Assembly (NCBI GenBank): GCA_900543415.1
Contig: UQRE01000010.1
Span: forward strand, 1 to 62,447
Source of the DNA: an uncultured Dorea sp.
GTDB taxonomy: Bacteria; Bacillota; Clostridia; Lachnospirales; Lachnospiraceae
Reading direction: 5' to 3'
DNA: 62,447 nucleotides
The notes under the pieces were generated by a model that was given only the letters and a program-made list of their open reading frames with translations, was not told the origin of the DNA and did no database searches. Shown here piece by piece: positions 35,429-43,823 of the stretch; within the stretch, counting starts at the first letter, position 1; every line of letters starts with the position of its first letter. A program made the position numbers and the translations under genes.

Positions 35429-36107
35429 CTCCCCACACCACCTTCAAATATTTTGGTTCTTTCGGATTGATTTCAATCTTTTCACGGATGTTGCGCACAT
35501 GCACCATGATCGTATCGGTATTTACTGCACGCTCCTGCCACACCCACTCATAGATCTCCTCTGCCGAAAAAACTCTTCCTGCATTCTTCATAAGTAACAA
35601 CAAAATCTTATACTCTGTCGGCGTTACCTTCACCAGCTCTCCGTCCACCGACACTTCTTTTGTGTCCTCGTTAAGCTCCAAGCCGCCGATTACATAAATA
35701 TTCTTCATAATTTCTTTTTTCTCCAATTTCTCCATAAATTTCCGATATCTGCGAAGCTGAGAATTGACTCTTGCCAGCAATTCCATGGGCGTAAATGGTT
35801 TGGTCACATAATCATCCGCTCCCATGTCCAGCCCCAGAATCTTATCTACTTCCTCTGATTTGGCAGATAAGAAAATAACTGGGAAATCATGATTTTCCCT
35901 GAGCTTCATTGTCATTGTAATCCCGTCCATTCTTGGCATCATTACATCTACAATTGCCAGATGAATCTCTTCCTTCTCAATAATTTCCAGACCTTCTATC
36001 CCGTCGGCAGCCTCGCTTACCACATATCCTTTGCTTTTTAAATATATTTTCACTCCTTCGCGAATCTCTTTGTCATCTTCCACGATCAGTACATGATTCA
36101 TTTCCAT
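35400..36107 (-). CDS. OmpR-family response regulator
   Basis: A 235-residue regulator: receiver domain with IVEDDKEI, phosphoacceptor Asp in AIVDVMMPRMDG, and Lys in YVTKPFTPMELLA, then a winged-helix domain with VTPTEYKILLLLMKNAGRVF and DTIMVHVRNIREK. It pairs with the kinase behind it. ATG 36107 has AGGAG 8 bases before it. It is 47 bases behind the acyltransferase gene and probably in the same operon. Confidence 0.93.
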   Translation of the reverse strand: MEMNHVLIVEDDKEIREGVKIYLKSKGYVVSEAADGIEGLEIIEKEEIHLAIVDVMMPRMDGITMTMKLRENHDFPVIFLSAKSEEVDKILGLDMGADDYVTKPFTPMELLARVNSQLRRYRKFMEKLEKKEIMKNIYVIGGLELNEDTKEVSVDGELVKVTPTEYKILLLLMKNAGRVFSAEEIYEWVWQERAVNTDTIMVHVRNIREKIEINPKEPKYLKVVWGVGYKIEKQA

Positions 36108-36154
36108 CACTTTTTCTCCTGTCTTCCTTTTCCCGTCTTTTTTCTGATTTTAAA

Positions 36155-36805
36155 CTACTTTTCCAAGCACGGATCACCCATACTGTTGTCTATTATACTA
36201 CATTTCGACAACTCCTCATACCCCCTGATCTTAGGTGGACGCTTGCAGGATACTGTACCATAGTTACAAAGCTGAAACGTCACTTCTGTAAATGGCAGAG
36301 GAATACGATAATGATCCCACCTCCCTCTTAACGCAAGCTTCTTCGAATATTTTACAGAGACAACCGACAGTGGAACTTCTCCCTTTTCTGACAGAAAATA
36401 AGTCATCTTCTTCGGAATGTGTCTTGGACCGAGCGGTCCGTCCATTGCAATCGCAATGCTTCTTCTCTCTTCTTTCAACTGTGTAAGGAGTTCCCGAAGT
36501 GTTCCGGTATCACAGAAGCCATAACCGATACGGACTGCATCTCCCCTGCATTTTTCGATCATATATTGAATATAGTCCCCTCTTGGATCACCGGTGACAA
36601 GCACCGACATTTTACAATTCTCTTTTGTCACTTCCCGAAGAAGAAGGTTCATGATAAAACTGTCTTCGTGCCAGAATCCTACCACTTGATTCCCATCAAA
36701 GGATTCCATACCTTCCCACCTTATCCTCACAGTCTTCTCAAGACATTTTAGATACGTGTAGAAAAGACGGCTTAAAATCTTCCGGCTCACAGGTTTGGTA
36801 TCCAT
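36155..36805 (-). CDS. Lysophospholipid acyltransferase-like (DUF374)
   Basis: A 216-residue acyltransferase-like protein. Seen: VVGFWHEDSFIMNLLL carrying the H-x4-D-like motif in variant form, VTGDPRGDYI, and IAMDGPLGPRHIPKK, the three conserved blocks of DUF374/LPLAT-type proteins. It may acylate a lysolipid or sugar-lipid. The start ATG 36805 has AAGGGGGAAGG before it and lies within the glycosyltransferase frame, giving a 68-base overlap. It is likely coupled to that gene's product. Confidence 0.85.
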   Translation of the reverse strand: MDTKPVSRKILSRLFYTYLKCLEKTVRIRWEGMESFDGNQVVGFWHEDSFIMNLLLREVTKENCKMSVLVTGDPRGDYIQYMIEKCRGDAVRIGYGFCDTGTLRELLTQLKEERRSIAIAMDGPLGPRHIPKKMTYFLSEKGEVPLSVVSVKYSKKLALRGRWDHYRIPLPFTEVTFQLCNYGTVSCKRPPKIRGYEELSKCSIIDNSMGDPCLEK

Positions 36806-38012
36806 AGCCCTTCCCCCTTTCCATCACATATTTTTGTGCAAGCAGATATCCTTTTTCCGCTTCCTCTGCCACTTTTTCTTCGCGGTAAAAATGTGCTGTC
36901 TGCACCGCCCCTTTCTGTAATCTTTCATACAGATTTCTATCTGTGATTAGTTTCTTCATATTCTCTGCAAATGCATCCACAGACTCTTCACATAACAGGC
37001 CATTATATTTATCTCTCACAATATCATTGACTCCGTAAGCCTCTACCGCTGCTGCCGGAAGTCCTGCTGCCATCGCCTCTGCAAGCACGATTCCCTGTGT
37101 CTCTGAGCGAGAAGAAAAGAGGAATAGATCACTGGCAAAGAGATAATTTTTCACTTCTTCGTTGGGAACGCCTCCGACAAAAATTACCGTATCCTGCAAT
37201 CCGATCTTCTCACAATAATCCATCAGATTCTTCCGCTCTCCGCCTTCTCCTACAACCAGCAGGCGAAAGTTCTTTCCGCATTGGTCTTGAAATCTTCGAA
37301 CCGCATCCATAAGAAAATAGAGATTCTTCTCCTTTTCTATTCTGGATACTGTACAGAAAAGGGATTGCTTCCCCGCTCCATACTGCGTTCGAATCTTCTC
37401 GGACTCTTTCTCATCCCTCTCGAATGAATGGTCGGAAAGCCCGGTAGGGAGTGTCATGACCGGAACGTCTACTTCTTCTCTTCTCATATAACGTTCCATA
37501 TCACGGGACGGTGCAAATACAAAATCGCAGCTTCCTGCATACGCTTTCATATACCATGTCACAATATGCTGACAGGTGTGATAGAGTTTCTTTTTCCCTT
37601 TTGTATCTCCATTAAGCTTTGCAAAAGGCCGGAGATAATGAATGTATTCTTCATATCTTGTATGCCATGTGAACACTAAGGGGATTCCATAACGTCTGCT
37701 GTATCGCTTTGCTACATTTCCCATAAGCATGGGCTGATGCACATGGATCAGGTCAAATTCCCTTCTTTCAAATTCCTGCCGGATGCACGGATCAAACATA
37801 CCGGGAAATACCATTCCATTGGAAAGTCTTCGCTTGTGTGAGCGATACCGAATTACGTCTTCCTCTTCCGGTTCTTCTTCTCCTTCATATTCCGGCGCGA
37901 AGATACATACTTCATGCCCCAACGCCCGGAGTCCTTTTGCGAGACGCTCTACTGAGAGCGGTACTCCTCCGATAAAAGGTTTATAGTTATTTGTCATCAT
38001 TGCGATTTTCAT
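36738..38012 (-). CDS. Glycosyltransferase family 4
   Basis: A 424-residue GT-B-fold glycosyltransferase. Seen: N-terminal MTNNYKPFIGGVPLSVERL, YRIP-type middle with FTWHTRYEEYIHY, and the donor-binding block SRSETQGIVLAEAMAAGLPA near 305-325 with the EX7E motif. Close to enzymes that put glucose on diacylglycerol, but the acceptor is inferred. The ORF overlaps the acyltransferase by 68 bases and follows the DedA gene by 24 bases. Confidence 0.9.
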   Translation of the reverse strand: MKIAMMTNNYKPFIGGVPLSVERLAKGLRALGHEVCIFAPEYEGEEEPEEEDVIRYRSHKRRLSNGMVFPGMFDPCIRQEFERREFDLIHVHQPMLMGNVAKRYSRRYGIPLVFTWHTRYEEYIHYLRPFAKLNGDTKGKKKLYHTCQHIVTWYMKAYAGSCDFVFAPSRDMERYMRREEVDVPVMTLPTGLSDHSFERDEKESEKIRTQYGAGKQSLFCTVSRIEKEKNLYFLMDAVRRFQDQCGKNFRLLVVGEGGERKNLMDYCEKIGLQDTVIFVGGVPNEEVKNYLFASDLFLFSSRSETQGIVLAEAMAAGLPAAAVEAYGVNDIVRDKYNGLLCEESVDAFAENMKKLITDRNLYERLQKGAVQTAHFYREEKVAEEAEKGYLLAQKYVMERGKGYGYQTCEPEDFKPSFLHVSKMS

Positions 38013-38036
38013 GCTGTCTCACTCCTTCTCGTCTGC

Positions 38037-38546
38037 CTATGCAAGCACATTCCAAACTGCATCTCCGAAGAAATAACCGGCACCTACAAACACCAGATTC
38101 CATGTAAATACGCCCAGTAAGGAGCTTACGGTATAAGTTCCAAAATTCAGGGACACCATGCCTGCCGGAATCGAGATCAGTGTCCGTACCATAGGGATTA
38201 ACTTGCTGATAAAAACTCCATAGCCGCCTTTGCTTCGGATGAATTCCAGATTTTTCTCAATCAGTTCTTTTTGTTTTGGAAATTTCTTTACATAAAATCG
38301 AAAGAACGGTTCACCTCCGATTCTTCCAAGAAAATACAAGATCCAACTGCCAAGAAGCCCTGCTGCGACGGACAGAAGCAACACTACAAGGAAATGTATC
38401 TGCCCTCTCGACGCCCAGATTCCTGCCAGCGGCATGATCACGCCTGCCGGAAATCCCGGAAGATTTAAGTATTCCAACAACACGATCAGAAATACAAAGA
38501 ACGCGCCGTATTGTGTAAAATATAAAGTAAGCTCTTGGATACTCAT
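38037..38546 (-). CDS. DedA-family membrane protein
   Basis: A 169-residue DedA/SNARE-associated-family protein with about five helices. Seen: LEYLNLPGFPAGVIMPLAG at the first conserved block and ISKLIPMVRTLISIPAGM, the second. DedA proteins include lipid flippases for undecaprenyl phosphate and phosphatidylethanolamine. The short length is typical. It opens the run of genes towards the two-component system. Confidence 0.9.
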   Translation of the reverse strand: MSIQELTLYFTQYGAFFVFLIVLLEYLNLPGFPAGVIMPLAGIWASRGQIHFLVVLLLSVAAGLLGSWILYFLGRIGGEPFFRFYVKKFPKQKELIEKNLEFIRSKGGYGVFISKLIPMVRTLISIPAGMVSLNFGTYTVSSLLGVFTWNLVFVGAGYFFGDAVWNVLA

Positions 38547-38626
38547 ATGGTTTCCTCCTTTCGTTACTAATAATATACCCTTAATTTCTAAAGAGGCACC
38601 GCCGGAAAATCGAAAGATTTTCTAAA

Positions 38627-38665
38627 GAAAAAGCGTCGGAACCCTTTCGAATTCCGACGCCTTTC
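38627..38665 (-). terminator. Terminator after the cupin gene
   Basis: Stem GGCGTCGGAA/TTCCGACGC with a 10-base loop, followed on the minus strand by TTTTTC. It separates the cupin gene from the DedA operon. Confidence 0.8.
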
Positions 38666-38676
38666 TTTATTGGAGA

Positions 38677-39015
38677 TTATTTTTTTAAAATCAATGCCAC
38701 AAATGTCACATCTTCAATCGCTTTCATACCGTGACCGCTTCCGTCCTCACAGAAGAATACATCTCCTGCCTCTGCAGGGATCTCTGTGCCATTGTCCTCA
38801 TAGATTCCTTTTCCGGACAACACATAATAGGTCTCCGTCTCACCGTGATGCTCATGGTGTCCTAATTCACATCCTGCCGGAATCGTCACCTGACTGAACA
38901 TCTTACAGTGTTCTCCAAGCTGATCTCCCGCGATCAGCGCCTCTTTCAAAATGTAGCCGGCTCCGCCATTTACATGTTCTGCCTTCACAACTTCTCTTTC
39001 ACCTGCTCTGGTCAT
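38677..39015 (-). CDS. Small cupin-domain protein
   Basis: A 112-residue single-domain cupin. Seen: LGHHEHHGETETYYVLSGKG carrying the first metal-binding motif with His residues and Glu, then GDVFFCEDGSGHGMKA with the second. Function unknown; such proteins bind sugars, amino acids or act as small dioxygenases. AAGGAGG precedes the start. Confidence 0.85.
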   Translation of the reverse strand: MTRAGEREVVKAEHVNGGAGYILKEALIAGDQLGEHCKMFSQVTIPAGCELGHHEHHGETETYYVLSGKGIYEDNGTEIPAEAGDVFFCEDGSGHGMKAIEDVTFVALILKK

Positions 39016-39097
39016 CTCTTTGCTCCTCCTTTATTCTATCGATGATACATTCTTGTTAAAAGTATAGCATAACCTTCATCAAATACAAAGGGGAACC

Positions 39098-41131
39098 TTA
39101 ATTTACAATGCGGTAATATTCTCTCGCAGTAACTGCATACACAATCCCATAGAAAACTGCGAAGACACCTACCGTCGCCAATGTGCATCCGGCGAAAAGA
39201 TGTGTATTTGTCATGTTAAATGCTTTCATAAGTTTTGTAATAATCGGAAATGCCATGGCAATATGAAGCCCTGCCATCAGCAGTGGTAAAAAGAACACCA
39301 TCAATACCTGACTTCTTATGGAACGCTTTACTTCCCGCTTGCTCATTCCCACATTCTGCATGATCTGATAACGCTCTCTGTCATCATACCCTTCTGATAT
39401 CTGTTTGTAATAGATGATCAATACAGTTGCCATAAGGAACAGTGCCCCCAGATAGATGCCGATAAAGAACAATACGCCGTATAATTCAAAGAAGCTTGCC
39501 TTGCTGTCTTCCTTCGACTCTGTGATAATATCATGTTCCGTATCAAATGTTCCAAACTCACTGCCGATCCGTTCTTTGATGACTTTTCTTACTTCCTTAC
39601 AGTCTTCTTCCTCTCCTTCCATGTCAAGTCCGATCCGATATCTGAGACTCGTAATGCGGCGAATCCACTCCGGCCTCATCTTGCTTGTCTTTAAGCTTTC
39701 CTCCTGCACATAGGAAAGAACCTCTGACACGTCGGATAACTCCGGCAAAATAACGCAATAGGACGGCATGGAGCCTTGAAACGTCTCTTCTCCCAGCGTA
39801 CACTGCTTTTCTGCCTTTTTCACTCGATAGGTACGTTCTCCCAACGTAATAGCGTCCTCGTCATATACCTCTTTGCCGCCAAATACAAGCACCTCCCCAT
39901 CAGACAACGTCTCATTGGTCTTTTCAACATGGTTGTATTCACCCACAGATGCTATTGTAATGCTGTAGACGGAACTGATTTCATCCGGCGAGTAATTGCC
40001 TGATTCTCTTAAATCGAACTTTGTTCCTTCTTTTTTCCCTATGACAGAGCCATAGTGATAGCGGAAATCTTTGCTCCGTGTAACCTGCGCTTTCTCACAC
40101 TCCTCATTTACAATCTGATCAAGCATGTCATCCCACTCATCCGTACCTCCGACACTCTCAATAGCATAATCCAATGGAAAGCGGGTATTTAAAATATCCT
40201 CCATTCCCATATAGAGACATACCGTTGTGGAAATCATCACAAGCACCATCGTACTTAAGATACAGATATTGGCAAGCCCCACCGCGTTTTGCTTCATCCG
40301 GTAGATCATACCTGACACCGCAGTAAAATGCTTGGAATTATAATAAAACTTCTTGTTTTTTCTTAAGATTTTCAAAAACGCCACACTGCCTGCCACAAAG
40401 AGCGCATACGTGCCTAAGATTACCAGAACAACTGCTACAAAGAAGTTTGCCAGCGCCTCCATCGGTGATTCTGTTGTCAGTGCAATATAATAGGCAACTG
40501 CAAGCGCCGCCACACCGAAAATGGTCATCAGCCATTTCGTCTTAGGCTCTTTCTCTCCTTTTTTTCCGCCAAGTAGCAGCTCCATGGTATTGGAAAGCTT
40601 AATCTGCAGCAGATTATAGATCAAAGTCATGGAAAAGATCGCTACAAATAACACTACTGTCTTGCCGATGGAGCTTACAGATATTGAAAACTTAAGTCCC
40701 ACTTCAAAGTGCAGAATCTTTAAAAGTCCGAGATAGGACAGCTTACTGAATACAATACCTGCTGCCAGTCCTCCTGCAATGGATACCACAGTTGTGATCA
40801 ATGTCTCCATAAAAAACATCTTCGCAATATGTCTCTTGCCCATCCCAAGCACATGGTAGACACCGATTTCCTTCTTTCTCCGTTTGATGAGAAAGCTGTT
40901 CGTATAGAAAAGGAAAATGGTGGCAAATACGATAATAACAGGTGATGCAAACTGCAAGATCTCCTGTACTCTTCCTCCTAAAATGTCCGGGCTTTCATAT
41001 AAGGCATCCATAATATAGTACATCATCACGGTAAGCATGGAAGTCAGCACATAAGGGAAGTATGTCTTCCGGTTATTTTTCAAATTGGTAAGTGCAAGCT
41101 TTGCAAAAATCCCTCTAGCCAATCTTTTCAC
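39098..41131 (-). CDS. BceB-type ABC transporter permease
   Basis: A 677-residue FtsX-family permease with ten predicted helices and a large outward domain of about 200 residues between helices 7 and 8 (residues about 310-530), the defining layout of BceB. Seen: NLKNNRKTYFPYVL at the start and NVGMSKREVKRSIRSQ near 590. It inserts with the ATPase to protect the cell from cell-wall-active peptides and to signal to the kinase. The start is either GTG 41131 or TTG 41122, the latter better spaced behind AGGGGG. It overlaps the ATPase gene by 17 bases. Confidence 0.93.
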   Translation of the reverse strand: MKRLARGIFAKLALTNLKNNRKTYFPYVLTSMLTVMMYYIMDALYESPDILGGRVQEILQFASPVIIVFATIFLFYTNSFLIKRRKKEIGVYHVLGMGKRHIAKMFFMETLITTVVSIAGGLAAGIVFSKLSYLGLLKILHFEVGLKFSISVSSIGKTVVLFVAIFSMTLIYNLLQIKLSNTMELLLGGKKGEKEPKTKWLMTIFGVAALAVAYYIALTTESPMEALANFFVAVVLVILGTYALFVAGSVAFLKILRKNKKFYYNSKHFTAVSGMIYRMKQNAVGLANICILSTMVLVMISTTVCLYMGMEDILNTRFPLDYAIESVGGTDEWDDMLDQIVNEECEKAQVTRSKDFRYHYGSVIGKKEGTKFDLRESGNYSPDEISSVYSITIASVGEYNHVEKTNETLSDGEVLVFGGKEVYDEDAITLGERTYRVKKAEKQCTLGEETFQGSMPSYCVILPELSDVSEVLSYVQEESLKTSKMRPEWIRRITSLRYRIGLDMEGEEEDCKEVRKVIKERIGSEFGTFDTEHDIITESKEDSKASFFELYGVLFFIGIYLGALFLMATVLIIYYKQISEGYDDRERYQIMQNVGMSKREVKRSIRSQVLMVFFLPLLMAGLHIAMAFPIITKLMKAFNMTNTHLFAGCTLATVGVFAVFYGIVYAVTAREYYRIVN

Positions 41132-41882
41132 CCCCTGTAGTAAGCGCTGTCAGCGTATCGGAGATCTTCTGGTACATCTGTTCATTGGTAAGATTTCCCC
41201 GATAGAGCTGATGGAACACTTCTCCGTCCTTGATAAACAATACCCTCTTGGCAGTGCTTGCGGCTTTCACACTATGTGTAACCATGAGAATCGTCTGCCC
41301 GTCCTGATTGATCGCGCCAAACAGGTTTAGAAGCTCATCCGAAGCTCTGGAATCTAACGCCCCGGTAGGCTCATCGGCAAGAATAAGCTGCGGTTTTGTC
41401 ACAAGCGCTCTTGCTACTGCCGCACGCTGTTTCTGACCGCCGCTCACCTCATATGGAAACTTATTTAAAATCTCCGTAATTCCAAGTCTCTCTGCCACCG
41501 GCGTTAATCTTCGCTCCATTTCCTCATATGTCTTACCGGACAATACCAACGGAAGGAAGATATTATCTTTGAGAGAAAACGTATCCAGAAGATGAAAGTC
41601 CTGAAACACGAACCCCAGATTCTGACGGCGGAAAGCCGCAATCTCTCTTTCCTTAACTCCACTTAGATCTCTTCCTTTCAAATAGACTTTTCCTCCGGTC
41701 GGTGTATCAAGCGCCGCCATTATATTAAGAAGTGTTGTCTTACCGGAACCGGACTCTCCCATAATAGCGACATACTCTCCCTGCTCCACAGAGAAATTCA
41801 CGTTGTGTAGAGCCTCCACCTGATTACCTCCGAATCTGGTTGTATATATTTTCCTTACATTTTTTACTTCCAATAGTGTCAT
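41115..41882 (-). CDS. BceA-type ABC transporter ATP-binding protein
   Basis: A 255-residue ATPase. Seen: Walker A GESGSGKTT, signature VSGGQKQRAAVARAL, Walker B LILADEPTGALD. Partner of the BceB-type permease next to it. I start at ATG 41882 with AAAGGATG; a frame to 41915 has no such site. Confidence 0.95.
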   Translation of the reverse strand: MTLLEVKNVRKIYTTRFGGNQVEALHNVNFSVEQGEYVAIMGESGSGKTTLLNIMAALDTPTGGKVYLKGRDLSGVKEREIAAFRRQNLGFVFQDFHLLDTFSLKDNIFLPLVLSGKTYEEMERRLTPVAERLGITEILNKFPYEVSGGQKQRAAVARALVTKPQLILADEPTGALDSRASDELLNLFGAINQDGQTILMVTHSVKAASTAKRVLFIKDGEVFHQLYRGNLTNEQMYQKISDTLTALTTGGEKIG

Positions 41883-41925
41883 AATTGTCTCATCCTTTCT
41901 TTGTCTGTCTTTCATTTACACTCTC

Positions 41926-42000
41926 ATTATAGAAAAAGGGAAAATGCCCTGCCATAGATTCAGGTTACATTTTCCCTCCTGTTTCTTACATTTTTGTAAG
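41926..42000 (-). promoter_or_regulatory. BceR-type operator and promoter of the bceAB-like genes
   Basis: Perfect dyad CTTACATTTTTGTAAG (41985-42000) contains TTACA-N4-TGTAA, the pattern bound by BceR-like regulators. A half-site GGTTACATTTTCCC lies at about 41964-41977. A -10 TATAAT (41926-41931) is present without a good -35, as expected for an activated promoter. It lies between the kinase stop and the ATPase start. Confidence 0.8.
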
Positions 42001-42003
42001 GAA

Positions 42004-43011
42004 TCAATCTTCCGTGTGCAAAGCTTTCCTCCGAAATGTCAAGTACACCTTCGTTCCTTTTTCTACTTCTGACTTGATAGCAATTCCATGTCCCAGCTTA
42101 TCCATGATCGTCTTACATAGATAAAGCCCGATTCCCGTAGATTTCTTGTCTGTCCGTCCGTTATAGCCTGTAAATCCTTTTTCAAAGACACGCGGAAGGT
42201 CTTCTTCATAAATTCCGATTCCCGTATCTTGGATCACCAGTTTCCCTTCTTCCATATAAATAGAAATACTGCCTGCCCGGGTATATTTCAGCGCATTGGA
42301 CAAAATCTGTTCCAATACAAAGACCAGCCATTTCTCATCTGTTAAAACACGGGTTTGCACCGGTTCATATACAAGTCTTATCTTTCTTGCGATAAACATC
42401 TTTGAATATTTTCGAACCGCCTGCCGGATCAGATCATCCAATTCATATTCCCCAAAGGACAGATCCCCGGACATATCCTCCATGCGCAGATACGTCAATA
42501 CCATTTCCACATACTGCTCAATCTTAAATAATTCAAGCTTCATGTCCTGAACATAGAGATTACTCTCCGACTCCCCTTCTTCACTGGTCTGAAGAAGCAC
42601 ATTCATGGCTGCGATCGGAGTCTTGATCTGATGAACCCACATACTGTAATAATCAACCATGTCCTGATGATCCATCGTCATCTTTGTCTCAAGCTCCGCG
42701 CACTGTTCGTGTAGATGCTTCACCAGATGCTGATAATCATTTTCTATCATTCCCATTGCATCCGGAAGCACACAGGTGCCCACTGACAGCGTCTGGTCTG
42801 CCTGTTCAAGAAGCTGATGCTGTCTCCGGAACCTGAGAAAGCCCGTAACCGCATACACAACCAGCCACAGAAGTGACAAAAGCATGGCATAGTTTACTGC
42901 ATCATTTCGAATATTGTAAAGACTGAACACCACCTGAAAGATTCCAAGGAACCCTATATACATACAGATGGCCCGGATATGCTCCTTTAAATATGCTTTT
43001 ATAAGTTTCAT
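42004..43011 (-). CDS. BceS-type histidine kinase (intramembrane-sensing)
   Basis: A 335-residue kinase with two N-terminal helices (about 14-30 and 36-56) and almost no outward loop, the BceS layout. Seen: phosphoacceptor box VHQIKTPIAAMNVLLQ near 136-150 and G1/G2 boxes DTGIGIYEED and STGIGLYLCK. Works through its transporter rather than by itself. It overlaps the regulator by 4 bases. Confidence 0.93.
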   Translation of the reverse strand: MKLIKAYLKEHIRAICMYIGFLGIFQVVFSLYNIRNDAVNYAMLLSLLWLVVYAVTGFLRFRRQHQLLEQADQTLSVGTCVLPDAMGMIENDYQHLVKHLHEQCAELETKMTMDHQDMVDYYSMWVHQIKTPIAAMNVLLQTSEEGESESNLYVQDMKLELFKIEQYVEMVLTYLRMEDMSGDLSFGEYELDDLIRQAVRKYSKMFIARKIRLVYEPVQTRVLTDEKWLVFVLEQILSNALKYTRAGSISIYMEEGKLVIQDTGIGIYEEDLPRVFEKGFTGYNGRTDKKSTGIGLYLCKTIMDKLGHGIAIKSEVEKGTKVYLTFRRKALHTED

Positions 43012-43682
43012 AGCTCCACCATATATCCAATCCCTTTTTTCGTGAGGATCACATCTGTCATCCCAAGTTCATCCAGCTTCTTTCGAAGTCTTGTCACATT
43101 CACCGTGAGCGTATTGTCATCAATAAATGCATCGCTGTCCCACAGATGTTCTATGATCCGGTCTCTGCTTACGATCTTTCCCGCATTTTCTAAAAGTATC
43201 TTCAAGATCTGGAATTCATTTTTTGTAAGATTTGCTTTTTGATTTTGAAATGTTAAAACTGCGTCATTCAAATTCAAAACTGCTCCGTGATATTCTATAA
43301 GATTGGATGATGTTCCGAAAGAATAAGACCTTCGCAAAAGTGCCTGAACTTTGGCAGTTACCACATTTAAGTCAAAGGGCTTCTCAATAAACTCATCCCC
43401 GCCCATATTCATTGCCATAACGATATTCATGTTGTCATCCAAAGAAGACAAAAAGATAATCGGCACCTGTGAAACCTGACGAATCTGCTGGCACCAATAA
43501 AATCCATTAAAAAACGGCAGACCGATATCTAAAATCACAAGCTGAGGATCCACTGCTCCAAAACGTTCCATTACGTTTTTAAAATCCTCCACATAGTCCG
43601 CCTCATAATCCCACTTTCTAAGATGCGCTGCCAGAGCACTTGCAATCGTAAGATCATCCTCTACAATTAAAATCCGATACAT
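43008..43682 (-). CDS. BceR-type response regulator
   Basis: A 224-residue OmpR-family regulator. Seen: VEDDLTIAS, phosphoacceptor in LVILDIGLPFFNGF, GGDEFIEKPFDLN, and a winged helix with LTKNEFQILKILLENAGKIV and DDNTLTVNVTRLRKK. Predicted to activate the bceAB-like genes at the TTACA-N4-TGTAA site. Confidence 0.93.
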   Translation of the reverse strand: MYRILIVEDDLTIASALAAHLRKWDYEADYVEDFKNVMERFGAVDPQLVILDIGLPFFNGFYWCQQIRQVSQVPIIFLSSLDDNMNIVMAMNMGGDEFIEKPFDLNVVTAKVQALLRRSYSFGTSSNLIEYHGAVLNLNDAVLTFQNQKANLTKNEFQILKILLENAGKIVSRDRIIEHLWDSDAFIDDNTLTVNVTRLRKKLDELGMTDVILTKKGIGYMVEL

Positions 43683-43823
43683 CTTCCGGTCATCTCCTTT
43701 TCAAGACTTCTTTCTCCATCCTATACAAGCATGCCCTATTTGTCAATAAAGTTACAGGCAACTTTTTGTCACTTTTCACATATGATACAAATAACAAACA
43801 TAACAAACGAGGTACTCCCTTTC

